From the NCBI GenBank assembly GCA_934359255.1, contig CAKRLG010000010.1:1-64000 (forward strand): a DNA stretch of 64,000 nt, in the 5' to 3' direction. Positions 49,797 to 59,179 of the stretch are shown piece by piece (positions within the stretch are counted from its first letter, which is position 1; each line of letters opens with the position of its first letter). Position numbers and translations under genes: made by a program. A model generated the notes under the pieces. It did no database searches, had not been told where the DNA came from, and saw only the letters and a list, made by a program, of their open reading frames with translations. The stretch comes from an uncultured Ruminococcus sp. Lineage in GTDB: Bacteria; Bacillota; Clostridia; Lachnospirales; Lachnospiraceae.

Positions 49797-50953
49797 AAAT
49801 AACAGGGAAAATCAGTGCTTTGTTATGTGGGTTACTGGTGATCGGAATCTCAGGAATCTACGGATTGCCGAAAGCTTATGTCCTGTATCAGGCAAACAGT
49901 GGAAAAGTAGCAATTCATCTGGAAGAGTATCGGATGAAGGAGGAAAAGGAAGTTCCATGGGAAACAGAAGAAAATGTACTTCCGGGCGGTCTGATATCCA
50001 AGATTCCACGGATCATTAATGATGGAGCAGACTGTTATGTGCGTGCGAAAATAGTATTTACATCGGAGGAGACATCGGATCAGCCGTTGTCTGTGAATAA
50101 TCTGGAAGGGATTGGCAGTGAGTGGGTACAGGATGGAGAGTATTTTTACTGTAAGGAAGTGGTAAAGAGCGGGGAGAGCGTTGATTTTTTTCAGGGGATC
50201 CGGTTACCTGCCGAATGGAAAGAAAATCCTGAGGCAGAGAATCGATGGCAGGCGAATGTACAGGCGGAAGCAGTACAGGCAGAATGCTTTTTCCCTGATT
50301 TTTCTGGCAGTGATCCATGGGGGATGAAGACAAATCAGTTTGTTATCCGCCAGGCAATGGAAGGAGAAGCAGAAGAACAAGATGGAGACAAAGAGCAGAT
50401 GGAGCTGGTGATTGCATCGGATCTTCAGGGATTCACGATGGAACAGGAAGGGTGTATGAAGCAGCTGGAGACATTTATGCCGGGAAAAAGTCAGTCAGGA
50501 AAAGTAGTGATCAGAAATGGAGCAGATCATAAACGGGAAGTATTTTTCCAGGCGGAAGCACCGCAGATGACACCACTTCTGGAAAAGATGGAACTCACAG
50601 TACAGCTCAGAGAAAATGATCAGATGCAGATTCTTTATCAGGGAACGGTGACAGAGACGATGTTAAAACAAAATCAGTCTCTGGGAGAAATTCTTCCGGG
50701 AAAGGATAAACAAGTAGAATTCTTATTTTTCCTTCCGGAAGAGGCAGATAATGTATATGCGGCACAAACCGGTCAGGTAAAGTTCTTGTTTACCACGGGG
50801 GTACCACAAAAGAATCAGGTAGTGAAAGTAGCAAAAACGGGAGACAGCCAGCACCCGTGGCACTATCTTGCAACCGGTATCGCGGGAGTTGTACTGGCAG
50901 TTGCAGTTCTTGGAAAAGAAATCATCAGGAAGAAAGGGATAAAAAGCAGATGA
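49793..50953 (+). CDS. Large surface protein with degenerate sorting-type C-terminus (SipW locus)
   Basis: A 386-residue protein with a probable signal peptide (ISALLCGLLVIGISGIYGLP), then a TasA-like strand pattern in the first third (VAIHLEEYR, IPRIINDGADCYVRAKIVF), an acidic middle (QAMEGEAEEQDGDKEQME) and a second beta-rich region. The C-terminus is VAKTGDSQ, a hydrophobic helix (about 352-375) and RKKGIKSR. This resembles a wall-sorting signal but lacks the LP of LPxTG, so it may simply be a membrane anchor. It overlaps the previous gene's end by four bases and the next gene (signal peptidase) by four (ATGA). It could be the base of the fibre. Confidence 0.7.
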   Translation: MKITGKISALLCGLLVIGISGIYGLPKAYVLYQANSGKVAIHLEEYRMKEEKEVPWETEENVLPGGLISKIPRIINDGADCYVRAKIVFTSEETSDQPLSVNNLEGIGSEWVQDGEYFYCKEVVKSGESVDFFQGIRLPAEWKENPEAENRWQANVQAEAVQAECFFPDFSGSDPWGMKTNQFVIRQAMEGEAEEQDGDKEQMELVIASDLQGFTMEQEGCMKQLETFMPGKSQSGKVVIRNGADHKREVFFQAEAPQMTPLLEKMELTVQLRENDQMQILYQGTVTETMLKQNQSLGEILPGKDKQVEFLFFLPEEADNVYAAQTGQVKFLFTTGVPQKNQVVKVAKTGDSQHPWHYLATGIAGVVLAVAVLGKEIIRKKGIKSR

Positions 50954-51444
50954 TAAAAGCGACAGAAAGAATTCTGCGATTCTTTCTGACGGCTGTGGGG
51001 ATGGCAGGTTTTTTCCTGTTTCTTCTCCCACAGACTGCAGGATGTACGCCACGTGTGGTGATCAGCGGATCTATGGAACCGGCGGTTCCGGTGGGAAGTA
51101 TCGTATACACAAACAGATGGATCAAACAGGAAAATATAAAAGAAGGAGATATTATTGCCTATGGGTTATCAGGGGGAGTATCGGTTCTTCACAGAGTCGT
51201 GGAAACAGACAAAAATAGCAGAATATGGAGAACAAAGGGAGATGCCAATGAGGTCAGTGATCCCGGAACAGTATCGTATGAACAATATCTTGGAAAAATG
51301 ATCTTTTCACTCCCGTACGTGGGATATCTGATATCTGTGTTTAAAAGGAGGAGTATCTGGCTTGGAACTATTGCAGTCGGTATATTACTGATCATATCAC
51401 AACAGAAGGAAACGTGGAAAAGCGGAAAGGAGAAGATGGTTTGA
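50950..51444 (+). CDS. sipW: SipW-type signal peptidase I
   Basis: It cleaves the signal peptides of the TasA-like proteins made by this operon. The 164-residue membrane protein has two N- and C-terminal hydrophobic segments, the catalytic serine in VISGSMEPAVPVGS (Ser41), and a histidine, not lysine, as the partner in VSVLHRVVE (His81), followed by the conserved GDANEVSDPG. Ser-His is the mark of the archaeal/ER-like signal peptidase family to which Bacillus SipW belongs. Translational coupling through ATGA with the upstream gene and TTGA with the downstream gene ties it to both neighbours. Confidence 0.92.
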   Translation: MIKATERILRFFLTAVGMAGFFLFLLPQTAGCTPRVVISGSMEPAVPVGSIVYTNRWIKQENIKEGDIIAYGLSGGVSVLHRVVETDKNSRIWRTKGDANEVSDPGTVSYEQYLGKMIFSLPYVGYLISVFKRRSIWLGTIAVGILLIISQQKETWKSGKEKMV

Positions 51445-53876
51445 AAATATGGAAAAGAAAAGTAATCTGGCATGGAGTACTGGGAATCTTACTTTCTTTT
51501 GTTGTCGCCGGCAACGCAACCGGAATCTACGGAGCCGACGTCGACGCTACAGTACCGGTAGAAACAGAAAGCGAAATGATGGATAGCGGCGAAGAGGAAC
51601 CGCAGGAGATTACACAGGAAAAAACACAGGATGCAGATAATCCGGAACCGTCGGCAGAAGAATCGCAGGAGGTCAGTCACGGAAGTGAGGAAACAGAGAA
51701 TCCGGAAAAGGATGAAGCAGACAAAATACCGGAGACAGAAGATGGGCTGTTTTATCTGGAAAACAGCGAGGAAGAGATATCCACATATTCTTTTGACAAC
51801 AGCAGCGAACAGCCGGTAGCAAATGTTCGATATGACAAATTTTTATGGCCATCCGGTGGAAAAGGTTCTGCATCTTGCCCGAACCTTGGCATGGGGATGA
51901 AATATATTGTCGGGGATGATCAGAACGTTGATGGGGGTGGAAAATGGAGATATGTCTATTGTGTGGAATATCAGAAAGATTGCCCCATCGGGGGACTTAA
52001 AATGCAGTTTAAAGGCTGGAGCAACCGAAAAGTTGCCTATGCACTGTATTACGGTGCACTGTATTATGGATATCCATGCCGTTATGGGCCATATTCTACC
52101 GGTGACTGGCAGATGGACTACTTTGTAACGCAGGTGGCTGTACATATCCTGAATGGAGAATTTACTCTTGCAGCGGCGAGGAACGGGATGAACAAAAGTA
52201 ATGCCACAACAGCAGAAAAAGATCTGGCCTATGACAGGATCAGTAAAATTGTAGCAGCAGCCAATGAGCCAAGTAATTATGGCGGATTTACTGCTGACGG
52301 ATGGTTGGATATGGACAGCTGTACTTTTTCTCTGAATGGTTATAATAACAGTTGGAGCCTGCAAAATGGCAGGTACCTTTCAGGAGGAAAAATTCATGGG
52401 AATTTTCAGTCTTATTATGGGTATGATTTTCGTGAGCAGTTGACAGGTTATGAGATCAGTGCACCGCAGGGCGTTCAGATTGAAAAAAACGGAAACCAGA
52501 CATATGCTGATTTTCTGGCAGCGATTCCACAGGCACAGTACAGGAAATGGCAGCTGACAGGCATGCAGATACCGATCACAGTGACAGCTTCCCTGCCAAG
52601 ATACTGGGGTGGAGGAATCTATAAAAGCAACTCGGCTTCAAATTTCCAGAGTGTCTGCTTGCTGACCTGGGATGCTTCCGGAGGCACCACAAGAAAACAG
52701 GCAAGAGTCAATTTGAATATTGAAAAAGTGACAAGAAATCTGACAATCTACAAAAAGGATCAGGAGACACAGAGGGCTTTAAAAGGTGCACTTTTTTCAC
52801 TGTGGGCATATGACGGAAGCGGATACAGCAAGAAGATCGGTAATTTTCAGGATATGCAGGACGGAAGTTACCAGATAAAAAACATTTCTTATACACAGGC
52901 AAAGGATGGCTGGTTTCTGATCAAAGAAGAACGTGCGCCGGAAAACTATAAAAAGGCATATCGGCTGGAAAACAGTCTGGATGAAGAAAACTACCGCCAG
53001 TATGGAGGACGTGAGGTACGTATGAATGAGAATGGGTTTTATTCTGACCGTGTGGGACAGCCGTGTGTCTTTTACGATGAGAAAGAAGAACCGAAGGCAA
53101 AGGTATATGTAAAAAAATATGATATCAAATCCAGAAAATTACTTACAGGAGCACAATTCCAGATTTTTCCCTGGATACAAGGAGAGGAAAGGTACAGTGA
53201 TCAGGCACTTCAGACATTATCTTATAACAATCAGAAACAACAGTATGAGACAGAAAAAGAAGTGATTGCAGATACAGCGAATCAGGGAAAGTTTCTGATC
53301 CGGGAGACAAAGTCGCCGCAGCATTACTGTGGAATCTGGCAGCAGGAAATTACCATAACAGAACCGGGAACGACGACACTGGAACTTGAAGCATGGAACT
53401 ATCCGGAACGAAAATTTACAATCTATAAAAAAATCCGGACAGATGAGCTGGTATGGGCACACGGTAATCCCACGTTCTTTTTCAAAATTTCAGGGAAAGA
53501 TCTGAATGGGGAGGAACACTGGTATCAAAGTGTGATATCATTTACAAAAAAAATGGAAAAACAACAGGAATATATCATCGGAAAAGCCGAGATCACTGGA
53601 ATTCCTGCAGGAATTTACCAGGTAGAAGAACTTCCACTGACGGCACGGTATATTCTGACAGGTGTCACCTCGAAGGATGCTAATGTGACGGTGGTCAATA
53701 CTCCAACAGATACCGTGAATGGAGTTCAAAAGATCAGGACGGAAGTGACTGCGGATCTGACGCTGGAAGACGGAAGCGTAACTTTTGAAAACAGGAAAGT
53801 ATTCTTTGATGAATACTCCCACGATGATGTAGAAGTCAATCATCTGAAAGTATCGGAAGAGAAAAGCGGTAAATAA
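51441..53876 (+). CDS. Thioester-domain (TQXA) adhesin with Cna-B repeats, no sorting signal
   Basis: An 811-residue secreted protein with a signal peptide (IWHGVLGILLSFVVAGNATGIYG) and a long acidic linker (about 40-115). A thioester domain follows (about 130-290), in which YVYC (Cys174) and TQVA (Gln231) would form an internal Cys-Gln thioester able to bind host amines. Then come about three Cna-B/SpaA-like beta domains (about 435-510, 550-650, 660-785). The C-terminus, KSGK, has no LPxTG, helix or basic tail. The start is TTG at 51441, eight bases after GGAG and overlapping the sipW stop; an earlier GTG is possible. How it stays on the cell is unclear. Confidence 0.85.
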   Translation: MKIWKRKVIWHGVLGILLSFVVAGNATGIYGADVDATVPVETESEMMDSGEEEPQEITQEKTQDADNPEPSAEESQEVSHGSEETENPEKDEADKIPETEDGLFYLENSEEEISTYSFDNSSEQPVANVRYDKFLWPSGGKGSASCPNLGMGMKYIVGDDQNVDGGGKWRYVYCVEYQKDCPIGGLKMQFKGWSNRKVAYALYYGALYYGYPCRYGPYSTGDWQMDYFVTQVAVHILNGEFTLAAARNGMNKSNATTAEKDLAYDRISKIVAAANEPSNYGGFTADGWLDMDSCTFSLNGYNNSWSLQNGRYLSGGKIHGNFQSYYGYDFREQLTGYEISAPQGVQIEKNGNQTYADFLAAIPQAQYRKWQLTGMQIPITVTASLPRYWGGGIYKSNSASNFQSVCLLTWDASGGTTRKQARVNLNIEKVTRNLTIYKKDQETQRALKGALFSLWAYDGSGYSKKIGNFQDMQDGSYQIKNISYTQAKDGWFLIKEERAPENYKKAYRLENSLDEENYRQYGGREVRMNENGFYSDRVGQPCVFYDEKEEPKAKVYVKKYDIKSRKLLTGAQFQIFPWIQGEERYSDQALQTLSYNNQKQQYETEKEVIADTANQGKFLIRETKSPQHYCGIWQQEITITEPGTTTLELEAWNYPERKFTIYKKIRTDELVWAHGNPTFFFKISGKDLNGEEHWYQSVISFTKKMEKQQEYIIGKAEITGIPAGIYQVEELPLTARYILTGVTSKDANVTVVNTPTDTVNGVQKIRTEVTADLTLEDGSVTFENRKVFFDEYSHDDVEVNHLKVSEEKSGK

Positions 53877-53880
53877 CAGT

Positions 53881-53918
53881 AAAAAACTGCAGATAACCGG
53901 GAAAACAGTTATCTGCAG
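53881..53918 (-). terminator. Terminator of the tmcAL gene (minus strand)
   Basis: CTGCAGATAAC/GTTATCTGCAG is followed on the minus strand by six T's. On the plus strand there is no T-run, so it is a weak end for the adhesin operon. Confidence 0.75.
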
Positions 53919-53935
53919 AAAAAAAGATATCGGTA

Positions 53936-55162
53936 TCAGGGAAGAATCACGAGAGGTTTTCGGTATTCATGCACAAATGGAGTGTGATATTTTTCACACC
54001 AGACAGCCTCATAAAGATTTGAAATCTCCACATTTTTTGAAAAAACAGCCGCGGTTTCGTCGGACAACAGGGAAGCAGCATCTGCTGCTTTGGTAATGAC
54101 CGGAATGGAGCTGTGTTTTTTGAACTCAGAAAGAACCGGTGCTGCCTGACGGCGAAAACCTAGAAGTCTTGCGTAGGAAAGCACAGGGACATGGGAGATC
54201 TGAAGCAGACAATGCATCAGCATTCGACAGATCCGGCTATAGGTGAGTTCCCGTGTTTTTAAGAGTGCGGCATACTGTCCCCAGCTTTCATAAGAACCTC
54301 TGGTGTGAAAGAGACGCTGCACAAAGTCCGGTGTGACATCCTGATAAGATGTAAGCAGAGCTTTGTCAGAAGAAAACAGAAGCCAGCGAAGATAAGGGGA
54401 AAAATCTTCTTCATCCAGAAACTGTGGGCAGGTAAAGGTCTGCGAAAGAAGCTCAGATATGGCGGGCGGAAAACAGGAAGATACAGCAGTGTCTGACATC
54501 TTACAGTTCGCAGATTTCCACAGGGCACGGATGGCAGAAGCAGAAGGAAACTCCCCATTCAGTGAGTCGTCGTGATAGCCATTTCCTTCGCGCTTTACCG
54601 TAAGCGGCCGAATCGGACTGTTCTGACGACAGAGTGCTTTACAGTATTCCACACCGAGAATGTTATTCGGTGTCTGTAAAAAGGTTCCGGTATCGGCATC
54701 TGTATTTGAAAGCAGCTCCTGGAGAGTGAGACTGCGCGCTTTTGGAAAGGATTCTCCTTTTTTTAGATATTCTTTTAAAAGATTCCGGTATTCCGGTGCT
54801 TCAGCGGAGAGAAAAGATCCGAGTTTCAAAAATGGTTCAATGGTTCCGCTTTCGCTTCCAAAAGAAAGAACGTCCACACAACCGAGTGCGTTAAGCAGTC
54901 GGACGGCATTTTGCGCAAAGAATTCTGCACTCTCGCAGGAATGGGTTGACGGCAGTTCAAAGACAAGATCCGCGCCGCCGAGAAGTGCCATCCGGGTGCG
55001 CAGATGCTTGGAATACAGGGCAGGTGCTCCCCGCTGTACAAAATCTCCGCTCAGGACAACGACGATATAATCGGCTCCTGTAAGTTCTCTGGTTTTCTGT
55101 ATATGATAAGCATGTCCAGTGTGAAACGGATTATATTCCGCAATGATTCCGGCAATTTTCAT
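53936..55162 (-). CDS. tmcAL: tRNA(Met) cytidine acetate ligase TmcAL (YlbM-like)
   Basis: It acetylates the wobble cytidine of elongator tRNA-Met using acetate and ATP, which keeps it from misreading Ile codons. The 408-residue protein opens with MKIAGIIAEYNPFHTGHAYHI, the HxGH-type nucleotidyltransferase motif of this family. VVLSGDFVQRGAPALYSKHLR, FELPSTHSCESAEFFA and FGSESG follow, then an all-alpha C-terminal region. GGTGCAACC lies before the ATG. The gene is on the minus strand between the adhesin operon and pta, in many Firmicutes genomes also near pta-ackA. Its use of acetate fits its acetate-forming neighbours. Confidence 0.92.
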   Translation of the reverse strand: MKIAGIIAEYNPFHTGHAYHIQKTRELTGADYIVVVLSGDFVQRGAPALYSKHLRTRMALLGGADLVFELPSTHSCESAEFFAQNAVRLLNALGCVDVLSFGSESGTIEPFLKLGSFLSAEAPEYRNLLKEYLKKGESFPKARSLTLQELLSNTDADTGTFLQTPNNILGVEYCKALCRQNSPIRPLTVKREGNGYHDDSLNGEFPSASAIRALWKSANCKMSDTAVSSCFPPAISELLSQTFTCPQFLDEEDFSPYLRWLLFSSDKALLTSYQDVTPDFVQRLFHTRGSYESWGQYAALLKTRELTYSRICRMLMHCLLQISHVPVLSYARLLGFRRQAAPVLSEFKKHSSIPVITKAADAASLLSDETAAVFSKNVEISNLYEAVWCEKYHTPFVHEYRKPLVILP

Positions 55163-55272
55163 GGTTGCACCTCAAAAAATACATAAATTATTTTCTCATT
55201 CTAACAGGGAAGATGCAGAAAAACAAGGCTTTCCGGAGAAATAGCGAAGATATGTTAAAAAATTAACTAACC

Positions 55273-55301
55273 TTGTCACTGTAAAGGAAAAAGAGTATAA
55301 T
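55273..55301 (+). promoter_or_regulatory. Promoter of pta-ackA
   Basis: TTGTCA (55273-55278), a 17-bp spacer and TATAAT (55296-55301), about 40 bases before the pta start. Confidence 0.75.
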
Positions 55302-55322
55302 TTTATGTAGTGAGCAAAATAG

Positions 55323-56336
<1,014 letters not shown>

Positions 56337-56376
56337 AACAGATACATAAAAGTATGTTTAATTGGAGGAAGAAAAC

Positions 56377-57567
56377 ATGAACGTATTAGTAATCAACTGC
56401 GGAAGTTCATCTCTGAAATATCAGCTGATCAACTCCGATACAGAAGAAGTTCTGGCAAAAGGTCTCTGTGAGAGAATCGGAATTGACGGCAGACTGGTAT
56501 ACCAGAAAGCAGGATGCGACAAAGAAATCACAGAAGCTTCCATGCCGACACATAAAGAAGCGATCCAGATGGTTCTGGATGCCCTGACCAATGAAAAAAC
56601 AGGTGCAATCGCAAGCCTGAAAGAAGTAAATGCAATCGGACACCGTGTCGTACACGGCGGAGAAAAATTTGCTTCTTCCGTAGTTATCACAGACGAAGTA
56701 ATCCAGGCAGTAGAAGAGTGTAACGATCTGGCACCTCTTCATAACCCGGCAAACCTGATCGGTATCCGTGTATGCGGTGAACTGATGCCAGGTGTACCGC
56801 AGGTAGCAGTATTTGATACTGCTTTCCATCAGACCATGCCTGCAAAAGCATATCTGTATGGTCTGCCACTGGAATACTACAAAAACTACAAAGTTAGAAG
56901 ATACGGTTTCCACGGTACAAGCCACAGCTTCGTATCAAAACGTGCGGTAGAATTCCTGGGACTGAACCCGGAAGACTCCAAAGTAATCGTTTGCCATCTG
57001 GGTAACGGATCTTCTATTAGTGCCGTAGTAAACGGAAAATGTGTAGATACAACCATGGGACTGACTCCACTGGAAGGTGTTGTTATGGGAACCCGTTCCG
57101 GTAACATCGATCCGGCTATCATGGAGTTCATCGCAAAGAAAGAAAACCTGGATATCTCCGGTATGATGAATGTACTGAATAAAAAATCCGGTCTGTTCGG
57201 TCTGTCCGGCGGTCTGTCAAGCGACTTCCGTGATCTGAACGAAGCAGCAGAAGGTGGAAACCAGGATGCAGCAAATGCAATCGATGTTCTGGCATACGGC
57301 ATCGCAAAATTCGTTGGTGGCTATGTAGCAGCTATGAACGGTGTAGATGCGATCGTATTTACCGCAGGTATCGGTGAGAATGCAATTCCGGTACGTGAAA
57401 AAGTAGTAAGCTATCTGGGTTATCTGGGAGTTACATTGGACAAAGATGCCAACGGACACAGAGGAGAAGAAATTGTAATTTCTACTTCTGATTCAAAAGT
57501 AAAAGTTGCAGTAATCCCGACAAACGAAGAACTGGCTATCTGCCGTGAAACAGTAGCTCTGGTATAA
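56377..57567 (+). CDS. ackA: Acetate kinase
   Basis: It makes ATP and acetate from acetyl phosphate and ADP, the main substrate-level energy step of acetate formers. The 396-residue protein has both family signatures, VLVINCGSSSLKYQL near the start and the second, RYGFHGTSHSFVSKRA, around residue 173, plus HLGNGSS and VFTAGIGENA. I chose the ATG at 56377 because TTGGAGGAAGA precedes it; an ATG five codons earlier overlaps that site. pta-ackA is one operon with a strong promoter upstream and a terminator after. Confidence 0.97.
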   Translation: MNVLVINCGSSSLKYQLINSDTEEVLAKGLCERIGIDGRLVYQKAGCDKEITEASMPTHKEAIQMVLDALTNEKTGAIASLKEVNAIGHRVVHGGEKFASSVVITDEVIQAVEECNDLAPLHNPANLIGIRVCGELMPGVPQVAVFDTAFHQTMPAKAYLYGLPLEYYKNYKVRRYGFHGTSHSFVSKRAVEFLGLNPEDSKVIVCHLGNGSSISAVVNGKCVDTTMGLTPLEGVVMGTRSGNIDPAIMEFIAKKENLDISGMMNVLNKKSGLFGLSGGLSSDFRDLNEAAEGGNQDAANAIDVLAYGIAKFVGGYVAAMNGVDAIVFTAGIGENAIPVREKVVSYLGYLGVTLDKDANGHRGEEIVISTSDSKVKVAVIPTNEELAICRETVALV

Positions 57568-57605
57568 AATCAGAGAGTATAGAAAAATAGTTTATAATAG
57601 AAGAA

Positions 57606-57640
57606 AGTCCCCTTTTGACTGTAAGCCGAAGGGGATTTTC
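57606..57640 (+). terminator. Terminator after ackA
   Basis: TCCCCTT pairs with AAGGGGA around a 14-base loop, followed by TTTT. Confidence 0.75.
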
Positions 57641-57718
57641 TTCCCACTGAAAGAAAGGATAATCTGCAAATATTTAAAAAATATTTCAGAAATATTGCAG
57701 GTTGTCAGGAAAAAACAG

Positions 57719-57747
57719 TTGACAAAAAGAAAATGCTTCTGTATAAT
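57719..57747 (+). promoter_or_regulatory. Promoter of the DUF177-rpmF operon
   Basis: Consensus TTGACA (57719-57724), a 17-bp spacer and TATAAT (57742-57747), 26 bases before the start codon. Confidence 0.85.
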
Positions 57748-57773
57748 TGGAGAAGTGTGGTTAGGAGTGAATT

Positions 57774-58301
57774 ATGCTGATTGATTTGTCCAAATTACTG
57801 ACTCATGAAGGAAAGCAACAACAGGTAGAAATATTGCCGTCAGGAGATACTTTTTCATGTGAACTGGGTGAGTTTTCTTATGGAGAGAACAAACCGGTGA
57901 AACTGACGATCAAGCACAAGGAGAATCAGATTCTGAATATCAGTGCGAAAGGTCAGGTTGCTGTATGGATTCCATGCTCCAGATGTCTGGAGCCGGTGCT
58001 GGTATCGTGTCCGGTCGATTATGACGAGGAGATTGATATGAAGCTGTCCGAGGAAGAACGGATTGAGGCATTGGATGAAAGTAGTTTTATCCAGAACAAA
58101 GAGCTGGATACCGATAAGCTGCTGCATAATGAAATACTAATCAATTGGCCAATGCGGGTACTCTGCAAAGAGGACTGTAAAGGAATCTGTAGCCGTTGTG
58201 GAGCAAATCTGAATCAGGGATCCTGTGATTGCGATACGGCAGATTTAGATCCCAGAATGGCTGTTATCAGTGATATATTTAAGAATTTTAAGGAGGTGTA
58301 A
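57774..58301 (+). CDS. DUF177/YceD family protein
   Basis: A 175-residue protein that always sits ahead of rpmF. It has two C-x2-C pairs: WIPCSRCLEPV (about residues 66-70) and, near the C-terminus, CKEDCKGICSRCGANLNQGSCDC. A role in 23S rRNA maturation or accumulation is reported for YceD in other bacteria and plants; in this organism it is inferred. The start at 57774 has GTTAGGAGTG before it. rpmF begins three bases after its stop, which strongly supports the call. Only the family label, not the mechanism, is certain. Confidence 0.9.
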   Translation: MLIDLSKLLTHEGKQQQVEILPSGDTFSCELGEFSYGENKPVKLTIKHKENQILNISAKGQVAVWIPCSRCLEPVLVSCPVDYDEEIDMKLSEEERIEALDESSFIQNKELDTDKLLHNEILINWPMRVLCKEDCKGICSRCGANLNQGSCDCDTADLDPRMAVISDIFKNFKEV

Positions 58302-58304
58302 CTG

Positions 58305-58487
58305 ATGTCCATCTGTCCAAAGAATAAAACATCTAAAGCCAGAAGAGATAAAAGAAGAGCAAACTGGAAAATGGCTGCTCCGAACCTGGTAAAATGCAGC
58401 AAATGTGGTGCGCTGATGATGCCTCACAGAGTATGCAAAGCTTGTGGTTCCTACAACAAGAGAGAAATCGTTTCTCAGGAAGCTTAA
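58305..58487 (+). CDS. rpmF: 50S ribosomal protein L32
   Basis: A small structural protein of the large ribosomal subunit. The 60-residue sequence starts MSICPKNKTSKARRDKRRAN, the usual basic start of bacterial L32, and has four cysteines in two pairs (CSKCGAL and CKACG) for a zinc ion, the zinc-binding (C+) form. AAGGAGGTG is directly before the ATG. In many Firmicutes plsX and fabH follow; here a terminator comes next, so fatty acid genes are not part of the operon at this site. Confidence 0.97.
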   Translation: MSICPKNKTSKARRDKRRANWKMAAPNLVKCSKCGALMMPHRVCKACGSYNKREIVSQEA

Positions 58488-58499
58488 TTCAAGCAATAA

Positions 58500-58528
58500 A
58501 AACAGATCCGTAAGGGTCTGTTTTTTTT
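58500..58528 (+). terminator. Terminator after rpmF
   Basis: AACAGATCC-gtaa-GGGTCTGTT followed by a run of T's. Confidence 0.85.
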
Positions 58529-58584
58529 GCGTTACATATCAATAATCATCAAGTAAAAGACAGGTGAAATGAGTTTTAATAAAA

Positions 58585-58641
58585 AAGAACAACAAAAAAC
58601 CGACAGACTATCAAAAAGTCTGCCGGTTTTCTGTTGTTCTT
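58585..58641 (-). terminator. Terminator of the cold-shock gene (minus strand)
   Basis: AAGAACAACA with TGTTGTTCTT encloses AAACCG/CGGTTT and CAGACT/AGTCTG, with A/T runs. It reads as a terminator on the minus strand. Confidence 0.75.
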
Positions 58642-58646
58642 AAAAA

Positions 58647-58847
58647 TTATAATTTTACAACGTTAGCTGCCTGCATTCCGCGAGCGCCTTCGGTTAAATC
58701 ATAAGTTACAGCCTGTCCTTCGTCTAAGGATTTGAAGCCTTCTCCCTGGATTGCAGAGAAATGAACGAATACATCTGCTCCGTCTTCTCCTGTGATGAAA
58801 CCATAGCCTTTTTCAGCATTGAACCATTTTACAGTTCCCTTGTTCAT
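58647..58847 (-). CDS. Cold-shock protein (CspA family)
   Basis: An RNA chaperone that melts mRNA structure, especially after cooling. The 66-residue protein is one cold-shock domain with both RNA-binding motifs: [11 protein letters not shown] (RNP1) and VFVHFSAI (RNP2), after the start [23 protein letters not shown] lies before the ATG. The gene has a consensus promoter more than 160 bases upstream on the minus strand, giving the long leader common to cold-shock genes. It is divergent from pyrC. Confidence 0.97.
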   Translation of the reverse strand: MNKGTVKWFNAEKGYGFITGEDGADVFVHFSAIQGEGFKSLDEGQAVTYDLTEGARGMQAANVVKL

Positions 58848-59010
58848 GATATTACCTCCATAAAATAAAATAAATAGAAAATATAATGCAGAAGAATAAT
58901 TCCAGAGATAAAAAAATCCACCCGGCTCTGGAGATTAGCATTGATAAAATAAATAATAATCCCGTTCAGCCCGATGGGTAATATTAGATATATCCAATTT
59001 CCTTCTACAA
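58848..59010 (-). other. Long untranslated leader of the cold-shock gene
   Basis: About 160 nt lie between the likely transcription start (near 59009) and the cold-shock ATG. It is AT-rich with short dyads. A 66-codon frame here crosses the promoter and is not a believable gene. Cold-shock mRNAs often use such leaders as thermosensors; that role is inferred. Confidence 0.55.
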
Positions 59011-59015
59011 TGCTC

Positions 59016-59044
59016 ATTATAGTTGGAATATTTGTAAAAGTCAA
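59016..59044 (-). promoter_or_regulatory. Promoter of the cold-shock gene (minus strand)
   Basis: On the minus strand TTGACT (59044-59039), a 17-bp spacer and TATAAT (59021-59016). Confidence 0.8.
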
Positions 59045-59179
59045 GCAGAAAAAGGCTTTATTTCAGTACAGTTTTCGTGTATGATAGTAGATGGAAAATA
59101 GGGTTCCTGACAGAAAGAGGGAACGAAAAAAAGTGTGAAGATATGCAAAAGATGCAGAAGCTTCAGGAAAGGATGCAAT

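Noticed and set aside
58844-59044. 66-codon minus-strand hydrophobic frame ending at the cold-shock ATG
   Set aside because: It has no ribosome site, it contains the promoter of the cold-shock gene, and its hydrophobic look comes from AT-rich DNA.
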